From positions 2,022,798-2,086,797 of the forward strand of contig OU964925.1 in NCBI GenBank assembly GCA_918807975.1: DNA of 64,000 nt. Direction: 5' to 3'. The notes below the pieces were generated by a model, which was not told the origin of the DNA, did not search any database, and worked only from the letters and a program-made list of their open reading frames with translations. Source of the DNA: Aplidium turbinatum. Lineage: Eukaryota; Chordata; Ascidiacea; Aplousobranchia; Polyclinidae. A program made the translations under genes and the position numbers. How positions within the stretch are numbered: position 1 is the stretch's first letter; each line of letters begins with the position of its first letter. Positions 50,473 to 61,834 of this stretch are shown here, piece by piece.

Positions 50473-51226
50473 GGCAGTGGCTATTTGACCGGTCATGACG
50501 TATTCTTTTTCTTCTTCCCTTTCAAAGCAAAAGACGAAAGAAGAAAAAGTGCCTATATAAGTTCTAAATTCAACAATTTTATTCAACTGAGTCTTTGGCG
50601 CGTGCAATTTTTCTCCGGCTGGTGTTCCCGAGGAATGAGTTCGATACTACCCGGAAGCGTTGTTTTTTTTTAATAAATTTTTACCCAAAGTGACTCAATC
50701 GTTAGGCTGCTGCATTTTTGTGGTCAATTTTTAATTTGAGTAGCTTTTTTATGTTTTTTCAATTATAAGTAATAAAGTTAGAGTATTTTTAATTTGCTGG
50801 AATTTGAGAATTTCTCTGGGTAAGTTTCCGTTCGTCGTAAGAGGATGTGACTGTGTTTGTCGAACGACGCATTACATTTTTGCTCTCAACAAGTTAGTTT
50901 GGTGGCTGTAAAAAGTGGCAATACTTCTTTAAAAAAATGGTTTCATCAATGTTCAGATAACTTTTAGGCAGTGTTTTTTAGCAGGCAATTTTAGTTTAAA
51001 ATGAAACGCTTCTGGGTAGTATCGAACACATACCCTTGTGGATACCAGCCTGAAAAAGATCACATGCGCCGCTGACTCAGTTGAATAAAGCAATTGAATT
51101 TAGAACTTATAATATAGGCACTTTTTTCTTCTCTCGTCTTTTGCTTTGAAAGAAAAAAGAATACGTCATGATCGGTCAAATAGTGTTTCAGATTGAAAGA
51201 CCAGAGCCGGTCAAATAGCCACTGCC
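50473..51226. mobile_element. Foldback element F2, shorter copy
   Basis: Ends GGCAGTGGCTATTTGACCGG / GGTCAAATAGCCACTGCC. The right arm keeps the block with GAAACACTATTTGACCGG-like sequence that the left arm lacks, consistent with loss between two TATTTGACCGG direct repeats. Arms carry TGCCTATATAAGTTC and GAGTTCGATACTACC. No clear target duplication in the A-rich flanks. Confidence 0.75.
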
Positions 51227-51367
51227 AAAAAAGAACACTTACCATACCAATTTACATCTAAAATGAGTAGATATTCACTCAACATTTTTAGGTTTGTTTA
51301 AGTGGTCTCTGGTGAATACTTGGGATGCAACCTAGTTCGTACCCTGAACAGTTCGTACCCTGAAAAA

Positions 51368-51575
51368 ATCGAGAGAAAAAAAAAGCCGAAGTCGCTGATT
51401 GCAGTTTCTGCAAACAAACAAAAACTTGTAGGATCATTAACGGAAATTTTAAATTGTTTGCGGAAACTCTGTTCAACCCTAACCCTTTTAAAATGTTTGA
51501 GGAAACTGCGATCAGTGACTTCAAAATTTTTGCAGAAACTGCGGAAAAACGGTTCTATTTTTTTCTCTCGATTAG
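51368..51575. repeat. Imperfect inverted repeat with AATCGAGAG tips
   Basis: AATCGAGAGAAAAAAA at the left and TTTTTTTCTCTCGATT at the right enclose four degenerate GAAACTGCG / GCAGTTTCTGC words. About 200 bp. No duplication identified. Confidence 0.4.
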
Positions 51576-52679
51576 AGATGTACTGATACCAATATTTTGG
51601 CCGATACTTGAGTGTTACAAAATGAAGCAATTTTGGTATTTGCAAGTATTTATATCAAATGCTAAGTTTTACCTTAATAGTTTTATGCAAATAAGGTAAA
51701 ACTTAAAACACAAGCTCAAAAGTAAAACTACAAGATCTTGTGCTAAAACACAAGCCGTGGCACCACCGCGACTGACACAGTGACAAATTAGTCTAAAACC
51801 AAAAAATCCCCTCAATTCAAAATTAGTTGTGTTCAAGTTTGGCGCTTACTATAAATAAATTCCAAAATACGCCACAAAACCAACCAACTTTGGAAAATTA
51901 TAGAGCAGCAAGGGGAACTTCAAATGGGCAACATTAGGTGCCAAAGGGGGCATTATTACGTCATTATCAGTGACAATGGACGGATTTGGAAGTCCTTGTC
52001 ACTTGAAGATTCAAGAATCCAATCCCACCTCAATGTTGTGTCATATTGTCATAATGGGTCTGCTACTATTCGGCTAGTCCGATTGGGCTGATCCGATTCG
52101 GCTAGTCCGATTCGGCTATTACCCTTTTCGGCTACAGCCCGATTCGGCTAGTCCGATTTGGCTGATCCGATTCGGCTAGTTCCCTATTGGGCTACAGTCT
52201 TTAGCGGTTAGTTCCCTATTTGGCAATTTTTTTGAAAATCCAACGATAATCCTTCTGTAATCCAACATCGTTTCTTTTGCATTCCGACAAAGAAAAACAA
52301 ATTGAAATGAAATTTAGCGAAAAATGTTTGAACTATTAAATTTAACTGTTTGCTCACATAAAATGGACAACGACGTCTTCTGTTTATTTAGAGAATGTTG
52401 TAATATCGCTTCTTTTATAGTTGAAATCATCGAAGCTTTAGATGAGTGGGGTTTAGACCTAACCATTGAGATCTTAAAACTAAAAAACGAATTAAATTTA
52501 TTTTTGAACTATCAATGTTTGCTCAGATAAAATTGACGTGTATCATGCATCGCCGTCTGCAATCTGCATGCAAACTTAGAATATATTAGAATCCTCAACT
52601 ATTACAAAATTCTAAATCCAACGACGCCTTCTGTTCATTTGCAGTAGAGAATTTTGTATTTTATTCCACAATAGTTGAT

Positions 52680-52975
52680 CTCGAAGCTTTAGATGAGTGG
52701 AGTATCATAAATCATATTTATGACACCGGTTACATCCCTAGTGATATGGTACGTTCTATATTCATAACTTTACCAAAAAAAACCGGAGCAACAGAATGGT
52801 CACTCCACAGAACAATTAGCCTTGTGAATTACGTAACAAACAGCTTACTCCGAATCATGTTGATGAGATTGAGACCAAAACTACAATCGGAAATTTCAAC
52901 AGCACAGTTTTTATTTGTTTCAGACAAAGGGACCACAAAAGGAATTTTTACATTAAAATGATAACAGAGAAATGT
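52680..52975 (+). pseudogene. LINE reverse-transcriptase fragment inside the Mutator-like element
   Basis: INHIYDTGYIPSDMVRSIFI, then TLPKKTGATEWSLHRTISLV and SDKGTTKGIFTLK. This is the RT finger/palm region of a non-LTR retrotransposon (LPKK.GA.E...HRTISL). An IIEALDEWGLDLT segment is repeated at 52,430 and, inverted, near 55,600 and 55,850. The same sequence is in the copy at 37,441-37,740. Confidence 0.7.
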
Positions 52976-53079
52976 ATGTCCGGTTCTTCTGTTTATTTAG
53001 AGGATTTTGTATTTTAATTCAACAATATGGTATCTTTTGCATTCTTGCATTTTATCCAGTGTTTACCTTTGAGTGCTTT

Positions 53080-53167
53080 CCCAGACGGCAAAATACGTCA
53101 TTTTTACATTCATTCAACGTCTGCAGACGTTGAATCAATGTAAAAATGACGAGTTTTGATGTCTGGG
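53080..53167. repeat. Hairpin mini-element, CCCAGAC ends
   Basis: 88 bp, CCCAGACGGCAAAAT to GTCTGGG, with an AACGTCTGCAGACGTT perfect palindrome at the centre and CATTTTTACATT / AATGTAAAAATG arms. The homologous hairpin is at 37,852-37,940. Confidence 0.8.
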
Positions 53168-53412
53168 TTCGTTCAAAATATGTGTTTTACATGAAAATAA
53201 CAATTTTCATGATTACCAATAGGGGTTAATGAGATGAAGTCTCAGCCAAAACGTGTCAACGAAAAAAGGACAGTTGCCAAATAGCGTTTGCCATAAAAGA
53301 TGAAGTTAAAACCTAAGTGGCAGTTCAGAGTAAACCTGGGTTTCGGCGTTACATGACCTGAAATTCCTTTGGTTAGTTCCTTCGTTAGACTCTCAGTTGA
53401 TGTTACTTGATC

Positions 53413-53583
53413 ATGGCAGAGGAATCGATTAGTACGCAGCGCAAAGGTGAGGTTTTTCTACATGATGGCTACATGTTTCAACTAGCTCAATATAGTTCAG
53501 ACGGGCTTAAGAAATACTGGCGTTGTTCCCGACGTGATGAGAAATGCAAGGCTCGCATCCACACTTGTGTGGCAACAAATCAG
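53413..53583 (+). CDS. FLYWCH zinc-finger exon of a Mutator-like transposase
   Basis: Encodes MAEESISTQRKGEVFLHDGY, then MFQLAQYSSDGLKKYWRCSR and CKARIHT, the F...Y..W.C...C.A pattern of a FLYWCH finger, ending CVATNQ at a CAG|GTAATAATG donor. FLYWCH fingers are found at the N-terminus of animal Mutator-like transposases. The catalytic exons are not visible; the expected place is occupied by the 54,003-55,564 insertion. Read-through would end shortly after the donor (53,616). Confidence 0.75.
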
Positions 53584-54002
53584 GTAATAATGTGTGTTAT
53601 GATGACTATATTTTGATCAGTTGAGAAAATGTGCCAAGAAATGTCAAGTACTTGAATTGTAATAATCGCAACCATTGTTCACCTGCATTGACGTTGGACC
53701 TGGGAATGCACCACGGACTGGCCTAATCTAATAATTACAACTGCTTTGATAGTGACGTTGTGCTATTACTTATTACTAGGGCCATTTTTTTTACCTAAAA
53801 AATTGAAAAATAGGACTTTATTTTTTGAAATATATGATAATATATGACTTTGTTTTAAAGCATCAAATTTATGCTAATCTCTAATTAATAACTCGTATGT
53901 AAGTTTTTAAATGTATTTTGAACAATAACACACTCGAACAACTAACAAAACACTTCTGTTTCGCTTGAAAATCATTACAAAAATGCAAATGTCTAATGCA
54001 TC

Positions 54003-55564
54003 CACTGGCGCCGACTTACGGGGTGGCCAGCCACGCCACCCCATAACCTCTATGGCATGATGGCAGCCACCCCGTTTAGGTTACATTACTTACTGCAAAT
54101 AAATGTAATTTGAACGGACGTTTAAATCTTTTTTTGATCATTGGTTTTCGCTTCAAGTCAACGTAAAGCAAGGGGTGAACCAATACAGTATTGCGAAGAA
54201 AATGATTGTTTTTGTCACAAGCATGATACTCGCGTAACATCAAGCAAGCTACGTGAAGATTACGCAACACGTGGCTACGAGTTTTTTCCTTGTTGTTGCG
54301 ATCGTTTTATTTGTTACTTGTCATAAGTCATTGTTACATTTGTTAGGTTTACAATGGGATTTATTAATCAATAAAATACGATCTTTCCATTGCCTCCCTC
54401 AAAAATCTTTTTTGAAAAATTTTAAACTGCTCATAATATCGCTATAAATTATGACAGCTATAAAATACTTGGAAATAAAATTATCTCGATGATTTATAGC
54501 TCCACCTCCTAAATGAATATCTATTTTCAAATTTTATTAAAAAAAATGCAATTTTCGAAACTTTTTGAGTTTTTATTTAAAAAGTGCACCTAGTAAAGTA
54601 GCAGTTTTTAACGTTCTGCAAATTTACACGTTTATATGATTCTATTCGAGGAAAGCTACACCCCCTGCCAATTTCCAATAATGAAAGCAACCTTTTTCAA
54701 TTAGTCAAGATTTTGCATTTTGAATTATTTTCCGATTTCAATTGGAGTGTACTGTCATCTACTTCTTGCTTTAATTTCTACTTTGTTATCTACTTCATGC
54801 AGTAATAATGTAATATTGCGTGTCAATGCGTGACAAATTGTGAGGCGGAAATTTATTGGTCTTACATAGGAGTTGCTTGTTACATCATAGAAAAAATTAC
54901 GAAAAGTTGTCCTGTAAAAGTTTTGAGGAGGGAATTTATTGGTCTGACATAAGTTAGGAGTTGCTTGTTACATCATAGAAAAAATTACAAAAAGTCGTCC
55001 AGTAAAAGTTTTCCCCGACATTCCAGTTTTATTCAGCTTAAAGATGCCACCGAAAAAGCGTTCAACTGTCGCAACTGTTTGATCTATTTGCAAGCAATGA
55101 AACAATCTCATTAATGCTTCCAAACGTGGTCTGCATTGTGAAAATATACTTATCGTTGCCTTCTAGTAATGCACTCAGGCGCATAAAAACCTACTTGTGA
55201 TCTACCATGACGCAACAGCGATAGAACCACATCCTAATTTTAAATGTTTATCAAGCTGAAGCTTAACGGTTACAACTTGACCAGTTGATTAACAGTTGGA
55301 TTGACAGAGCTGCTGTTAGCAAAAATACTTTTGCCAAATGTTAAATGTCGGAGCGACAACGTGACAATAAAATTCACCACATACTTCCTGTGCTTTGTTG
55401 TAAAGTTGTTTTGTAAATAATCGAGCTACAAATCAGGTGTGAAAAGACAATTGCATCTACGAAACACGCTTAGTAAAAAAACAAAAACATGCAGTTTGAA
55501 AGTTTTTAGGTTGCCATATTGTGCTATCCGCCACCCCGTGCAAAATTAAAAGTCGGCGCCTATG
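54003..55564. mobile_element. GGCGCC-family insertion
   Basis: Left end CACTGGCGCCGACTTACGGG and right end AAAGTCGGCGCCTATG are inverted; CACCCCGT/ACGGGGTGG lies just inside both. No coding region recognised. Contains an about 80-bp direct repeat (GGAATTTATTGGTCTTACAT type) at 54,840-55,010. Target duplication unclear. Confidence 0.6.
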
Positions 55565-56164
55565 CCGGTGTCATAAATATGATTTATGATCTCAGTGGTT
55601 AGGTCTAAACCCCACTCATCTAAAGCTTCGAGATCAAAATACAAAATTCTCTACTGTAAATAAACAGAAGGCGTCGTTGGATTTAGAATTTTGTAGTAGT
55701 TGAGGATTCTAATATATTCTAAGTTTGCATGCAGACGGCGACGCATGATACATGTCAATTTCATCTGAGCAAACATTAATAGTTCAAAAATAAATTTAAT
55801 TCGCTTTTTAGTTTTAAGATCTCAAGGGTTAGGTCAAAACCCCACTCATCTAAAGCTTCGATAATTTCAACTATAAAAGAAATTTAATAATTCAAACATT
55901 TTTCGCTAAATTTGTCGGAATGCAAAAGAAACGATGTTGGATTTTGTTGGATTACAGAAGGATTATCGTTGGATTTTCAAAAAAATGCCGAATATGGAAC
56001 TAACCGCTAAAGGCTGTAGCCCAATAGGGAACTAGCCGAATCGGATCAGCCAAATCGGACTAGCCGAATCGGGCTGTAGCCGAAAAGGGTAATAGCCGAA
56101 TCGGACTAGCCGAATCGGATCAGCCCAATCGGACTAGCCGAAACGGGCCATTCCGTGTCATAAT

Positions 56165-57202
56165 AGTAGGTTTTAGTAATGAAAGGCCACCGTGATTGAG
56201 AACTGGGGTATAAGGGAAGAAACATTACATCATAATTGGGGTTTCTGAAAAATTAATAAAGGGTTTGCGCAAACTCTCGTAGAGAAAAAATAATTTTGTA
56301 ATCTCTCAAGCAACTGCAAAATTACCATTTTGGTAAAGATTCAGTGCTGATACAATATGCACAATGTTTGTCAAAGCATAATAATTTAGCTGCGCGTGTT
56401 TTTCCACAAAAGCCAAGCAGCTTTGATAGTCTGTGTCAAGTTCTTTTCAGTATCCATCAATCTCTCGTTTTCATAAAACATTTTCACAACATCCATAAAT
56501 ATTCATGTGAATATAAGTGTACAGACCGTACAATGGTACATGCAAAAGTTTATTGGCGGTTCAAGCACGCACTCCTTGCTTTCCGACAAGAATCAAGAAA
56601 CTTACCACATCAGTCTGTTTGTTTTATGAGATAAACAGAGTTTTGTCAAGAATTTTCCTACTGCTTCTTGTTATAAGTTAGAAACAAAATGTATTCGCCA
56701 TAGAAATCAACGTAAAATTACATTTTTTCAGCATAGCTTATCGGATGCTCTCTGATAACTTCAAAGAAACTCAGATGTAATTAAAAGATTAATCAAAGCA
56801 ACTCAAAACTCGAGTTTGCAAACAAAGGCGGAATCATTACGGTTGAATCATGGACTTCTACTATATAGAAGTCCATTGTTGAATGCTTCACAACAAAACC
56901 AACTCATGAGATATCTGCGTCGCAGACCACGCACGGCGGCGGCGCTCAGTAATCCTATTAATCCGTATAATTTGAAAACAAAAGGGCTAGCTAGTAGCTA
57001 GCTAAAATATCAGAGTATGTTATGAAAATCATGTAATATCTTTAAAACTATGGACAATAGCAACGTCATTTAAAGCGGAATAAATACTTGAATAATTTTT
57101 AGGAAAAGTCAAGAAATTTTAAAGCTGTGGATCGCGTAGTTCTTTAATGATATTGCTTTGAAAAGTACCAAGTCCCCACCGACCCCCCCACAGGAAATAG
57201 GG
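56165..57202. other. Unassigned stretch
   Basis: Short open frames (for example 56,344-56,634) show no domain that I recognise. A small palindrome GGACTTCTACTATATAGAAG is at 56,850. Nothing else supported. Confidence 0.35.
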
Positions 57203-57206
57203 TTAA

Positions 57207-58394
57207 AGGTGCACTGCAACGAAAATACATGGCTTTTGTATTTGTAGATCTTTCTGAAATACAACGTTTTCCAACAATTTTTTTATTTTTTGTGTTACCA
57301 TTAATTAAAAAACCTAAAATAACCTTTTTTGAATTGAATGATTCTGATTGGTCAAAATTTTTGATGACGTCATTGGCTGGCAAAACCGCATCTAAGGTCT
57401 ACTGTTTTGCGTGCAAACACGGAACAAATCGCGTAGGCTACCGAAACAGCAAACAATTTTGTGCTAAGGGAGTTTTTACACCTTTAAAATGGTGGCTTCT
57501 TGTATTGCTCCCAGTTGTACTAACCGAGGAATCGTCAAAGGGGTATCCTTTCACCGTTTACCTCTGAATAATGACGACAAGCTGAAGAAATGGATCTCAG
57601 CGATGAAACTCAAAAATCCACCTGTAAACAAGCACTGCCGTGTGTGCAGCAATAATTTTCTGGCCAGCGATTACCAACGTGATCTACAGGCAGAGCTACA
57701 AGGCACCAAGTCCAGACACCTGCTCATCCCTGAAGCTGTTTCTTCTGCCTTTGATTTTTCAAGATATGTGAAAGCCACTGTCAATACAGTACCCACAAAA
57801 CTCGATCGACCTAGGTATAGGTTTGTGAGTACGCTCAGGCGTTTAGATCGAATAGCAAAGCAAGAAAACAACAAGACTTTGAAACAGGTCAGTAGGACAG
57901 TAAAACATTGGCAGGGTAGGCATATTAGGCAACTCTGAATACATAGGCTACTTTTAGTTGATATAAACCACTTGGTTCAAGCAAATTATTTTCCTGCATT
58001 TTTTTCAATGCAAATTTTCCATCCGACTGCTGTCCGAACTGGTGTTGTCAAAGCACGAATCAGAATGATGTTCTTCGCTGTCAAGTCGCCGTCTTTTTGG
58101 TTCAAAGAAAAATCCTTGTCTTGTTTCAGACATCTTGTTTATGCTGATCTATTATTACTCAATATACAATGACCTATGCGACGTTTTTAAGGCAAATGCA
58201 TCAAGCTGTTTACTTGGTTGCCAGCCGATGACGTCACAAGACAAATAGCGCCATCACGTGGCCGATTTTCATTTGGTTATATCTCCCAAACAAAAAGGCA
58301 TATCAAAAATTTTTTTCGAAAAATATACAGTAATACTTATATTATACACTAAAGAATCACCAAAAAAATTTTAATTTTTTATTTCAGGTCCCCT
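57207..58394 (+). mobile_element. Kolobok-type element (TTAA site)
   Basis: Flanked by TTAA at 57,203-57,206 and 58,395-58,398. The ends begin AGGTGCACTGCAACG and, inverted, AGGGGACCTGAAATAA. TTAA duplication together with a THAP-like domain inside fits the Kolobok superfamily. It has a single short gene and no catalytic region, so it looks non-autonomous. It inserted in or beside a fragment of the F2 foldback family. Confidence 0.75.
57489..57938 (+). CDS. THAP-like domain protein, 149 residues
   Basis: MVASCIAPSCTNRGIVKGVS, then FHRLPL, W at about 35 (LKKWISAMK), and KHCRVCSNNF at about 50. C-x4-C and the central Trp fit the C2CH THAP finger. At the last ligand position, where THAP proteins have C-S-x-H-F, this reads C-S-N-N-F, so the His is missing and zinc binding is doubtful. 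The rest is basic with no catalytic domain. Either a degraded transposase N-terminus or a small DNA-binding derivative. Confidence 0.6.
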   Translation: MVASCIAPSCTNRGIVKGVSFHRLPLNNDDKLKKWISAMKLKNPPVNKHCRVCSNNFLASDYQRDLQAELQGTKSRHLLIPEAVSSAFDFSRYVKATVNTVPTKLDRPRYRFVSTLRRLDRIAKQENNKTLKQVSRTVKHWQGRHIRQL

Positions 58395-58398
58395 TTAA

Positions 58399-58520
58399 AA
58401 GACCGGAGCCGGTCAAATAGCCACTGTCTTTTAAAAACTTTATTCTAGATCATTTAATAAAGGCAGTGGCTATTTGACCGGCTCCAGTCTTTTAATCTTA
58501 AACACTATTTTCTTAGTACC
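58399..58520. repeat. Two fragments of F2 foldback ends
   Basis: GACCGGAGCCGGTCAAATAG and CCACTG (58,401-58,428), then GGCAGTGGCTATTTGACCGG and CTCCAGTCTTTTAATCTTAA (58,465-58,503). These are single arm tips in opposite orientations. Confidence 0.65.
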
Positions 58521-58609
58521 ACCAAGTCATTATTTTCTCATTTTGAAAAACTAAATTTCCACCCAAATTTACTCACGCAATATACATACTAATGAGTAAG
58601 ATGGTGTAA

Positions 58610-58893
58610 GATGAGATGGTAGTAAGATGGTATGGACATGTGATAAGGAGGGAGGAAGGAAGTTTTCTTAGAAAGGCACTAGATCTAAAGGTGGATGAGA
58701 AGAGGAAACACGGTCGTCCAAGAAGAACGTGGAAACAACAAGTGAAGGATGAATTTAAAAAAGTCGGACTGAAGGAGGAAGATGCAAGGGACAGGGTGAA
58801 ATGGAGAAAAGGGATTAAAACAATTGCTGCGCGGAAACAATCGGTCACCCCCACTAGTGGGGAACAAACCGACGATGGATTATGATGATGATT
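58610..58893 (+). pseudogene. RTE-like LINE 3' end
   Basis: The last residues of an RT: VVRWYGHVIRREEGSFLRKA, HGRPRRTWKQQVKDEF, and EEDARDRVKWRK. After the stop it ends in ATGATGATGATTG, like the simple-repeat tails of RTE-type LINEs. 5'-truncated to under 300 bp. Confidence 0.7.
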
Positions 58894-59092
58894 GACTGAA
58901 AAAGTTGGTTCTTATTCTACAAAACTTAGAAAGTACAAACATACAAATGTAAGATATATACAGTAACGGTACGGTATAGCTTCCAAGTTGCATATTTATG
59001 AAAATATCAACAAACTACTTCAAAAAAGTTACTTTGCATTTTAACACAATGCAGTAATGCTGTCATTTATTTCATTGAGTGGGCTATTCTTA

Positions 59093-60071
59093 GGCAGTGG
59101 CTATTTGACCGGCTCCGGTCTTTGAATCTGAAACACTATTTGACCGGTCATGACGTCATTACATAAGTACTTTTTTCTTTTTCTCTTTCAAAGCAAAAGA
59201 CGTGAAGCGCCTATATAAAGTTCTAAATTCAACACGTTCTCTTCAACTCAGTCCGTGGCGCATACGTTGCGTCTCGAGTTGCCATTCTAGAGGGGATGAG
59301 TTCAATACTATCCGGAAGCATTGACTTTTTTTTCATTTTTTTTTATTTAAACTTTGAACCGAAGCGCATTTTTGTGATCAATTTTTAATTTGAGTAGCCT
59401 ACAGCCCATTTTTTTATGTCTTTTCAAATGTGAGAAATAAAGTTAGAGTTTTTTTAATTTGCTGAAATTTGAGAATTTCTCTTGGTAATTTTCCGTGATA
59501 AGTTAAGTGATAAGTGGTCCAATTTTCCAATCGTCCATTTTTTTTAAAAGAAAATTACATTTTTGCTCTCAAGTTAGTTATAGCCTATACAATACTTCTT
59601 TAAAAAATATAACTAACTTGAGAGCAAAAATGTAGGGTCGTTCAGCAAACACGGTCACTTATGACGATCGGAAAATTACCCAGAGAAATTCTCAAATTCC
59701 AGCAAATTAAAAAAACTCTAACTTTATTACTCACATTTGAAAAGACATAAAAAAATGGGCTGTAGGCTACTCAAATTAAAAATTGACCACAAAAATGCGC
59801 TTCGGTTCAAAGTTTAGATAAAAGAAAATGAAAAAAAAGTCAATGCTTCCGGATAGCATCGAACTCATCCCCTCTAGAATGGCAACTCGAGACGCAGCGT
59901 ATGCGCCACGGACTGAGTTGAAGAAAACGTGTTGAATTTAGAAGTTTATATAGGCGCTTCACGTCTTTTGCTTTGAAAGAGAAAAAGAAAAAAGTACTTA
60001 TGTAATGACGTCATGACCGGTCAAATAGTGTTTCAGATTCAAAGACCGGAGCCGGTCAAATAGCCACTGCC
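59093..60071. mobile_element. Foldback element F2, complete copy
   Basis: Two arms of about 490 bp, nearly identical and inverted, with a spacer of about 20 bp. Ends GGCAGTGGCTATTTGACCGG and inverse, flanked by CTATTCTTA on both sides (perfect 9-bp duplication). Each arm contains, pointing inward, CATGACGTCAT (CRE-like), CCTATATAAAGTTC (TATA-like) and ATGAGTTCAATACTATCC. A 9-bp duplication and long arms suggest a Mutator-like foldback (inference). Confidence 0.9.
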
Positions 60072-60079
60072 CTATTCTT

Positions 60080-61830
60080 ATACAGCCACTTAACAGTGCG
60101 ACAAGTCGAAAAACATGTTTTCAAACATTTTGTGTCAATGCAAAATTGATTATTTTTGTTACAATTCAAAATTGCAAAAACAAGTTTTCATTTAACTTGA
60201 AACGATTTGATAAGTGTAGCTTGTTCAGCATAAAACTGCTTTGCTTCAACACAAAACTTGTTTCATTTCATATTCAATTTGTTACAAAACAGATCTAAAA
60301 CTTAGGCTATTCAATCTCTCAAAACTACGGGAGTTCTGCATTCAATATTCAAACATAATAAGCTCATGGTTAGCACAAAGTTTTTCAACTTGCATAGTTA
60401 AAACCAATTGCTTTATTGGTTGGTTACCACCATCTCTGTTTACTTGGCACCGTAGGTATTATGCTAGCAAAAATCTCAAAGCGAAGGCATCCAAGCAACA
60501 AACCAGTTTAAAAGCTTAATAGGCAGTCTTGCTTGTATTGGCAAATCTGTAAAAAAAAATTATTTTTGAAAAATGTGAAATATTTTAGAACTACTAAGAA
60601 TTTTGCCAATTCTACCCCATTTCTTCAAAAACTTCCTCTTTCATGCATTTTGAAGTCAGATTTCCTCAAATCAAGAAATTTCCTCACAAGTGGAAGCCCT
60701 GCTGGCTGCTGAGCTAGCTAATAATCTAGTCCCATCCCTATGGTGTTTACTGTTTCGTAAGTCGCAACACCAACACGTGTAACTCATTATCTTCACTACG
60801 ATTGAAACACATTTGTGAATAGGAATAAATTTTCAGTTCAGTCGCAGTCTCTATAAAGACTGTGGTTCAGTCTAACTCTAAGTTCACACTATTTTTCTTC
60901 TTTTTTTGAAAGAGAGTGAAAATTGTATTTCGTTTGTTGCCAGAATATTATACGGTAAAAATATAAACTATGCGACTCACTATAGAAATAGACTTAGGCT
61001 ACCATAATTTCTTGGGCATAATCCGGGACAAACTCAAAACTATGAATGAAATAACTAAACGAAAGGCCGAAGGCCTGAGCTTGGCAAATTTTTATTCCAT
61101 ATTTATATTTATAAACACTGTATATAAGTAGTAATGTAACGAAATATAATTTCGGCGGCCATTTTGAAAACCAATATGGCGGATAATTGCAAAGTGGTTA
61201 ACGCCTGGTATCTAGGCATGCTTCTAATGGATTTCTTGACCCTTAAAACATATAATTAGCATGTTTGATAAAGTTTCTAAGTTTATTAAGAGACGAGATA
61301 TATCAAAATATATATTTTGAAACGGCCATTTTAAAAATTCAAAATGGCGGCCATGGGGACATTTCTGCAAATGTAATCAAAGTTTTTCGGATTCCTCATG
61401 GTCTAAGCTTTCCGAAAATGTATAGGTTTGCTAATCTCCAAAAATTTTGAACGAAATTACATAACGAACCTGACTATATACGCCACCCCCTGTTTGCTGT
61501 GATCGGTAAATAGTGCTTCTACTAAACTTGCGGTAGTTTTCTCGTTTCTGCTCGGATTTTAACAGTTTTGCCATTGTTGGAAAGCAAGATCATACATCTA
61601 CACGAATCAATTGGCTACAAATCCAGAACAAGTACTAGATTTATCTTGTAACAACTTAAACTTCACCAATTTGTGCCGATTCTCAGCAATTTAATTTTTA
61701 CAATAAAATCATTAATATTTTACAAATTGAAAGAGTAGCCTATGTCTTGCTTTATGCACCTGAAAAGTTTCAGATTTATATCTCATCTACCAAACAAGCA
61801 ATCGTCGTTCAAACTGGTGTCCGACGTTTT
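60080..61830. other. Unassigned stretch with GGCGGCCAT words
   Basis: No gene recognised. 61,150-61,360 contains GGCGGCCATTTTGAAAACC and AAAATGGCGGCCATGGGG, similar to words in the two long-TIR elements, but no inverted ends were found. Confidence 0.35.
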
Positions 61831-61834
61831 CTTC

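Larger units (their letters stand above)
52056..56155. mobile_element. 4.1-kb Mutator-like element, long M1 member
   Basis: Begins GGGTCTGCTACTATTCGG and ends GGGCCATTCCG, exactly like the short M1 elements, and is flanked by TGTCATAAT on both sides (perfect 9-bp duplication). The subterminal repeat is TTCGGCTAGTCCGATT, inverted at the two ends. Arms of several hundred bp (about 52,056-52,700 and 55,570-56,155) are inverted. Contents: captured LINE reverse-transcriptase sequence, a hairpin at 53,080-53,167, a FLYWCH-encoding exon, and a later insertion at 54,003-55,564. A 9-bp duplication plus FLYWCH points to the Mutator superfamily. Confidence 0.85.

Noticed and set aside
56344-56634. Possible small host gene
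   Set aside because: 96-codon frame with no recognisable domain, start context or splice structure; similar frames arise by chance in AT-rich DNA.
59281-59400. A real short protein starting at the ATGAGTTCAATACTATCC in the F2 arms
   Set aside because: The frame is short, rich in Phe from T-runs, and differs in length between copies, so coding is not supported.
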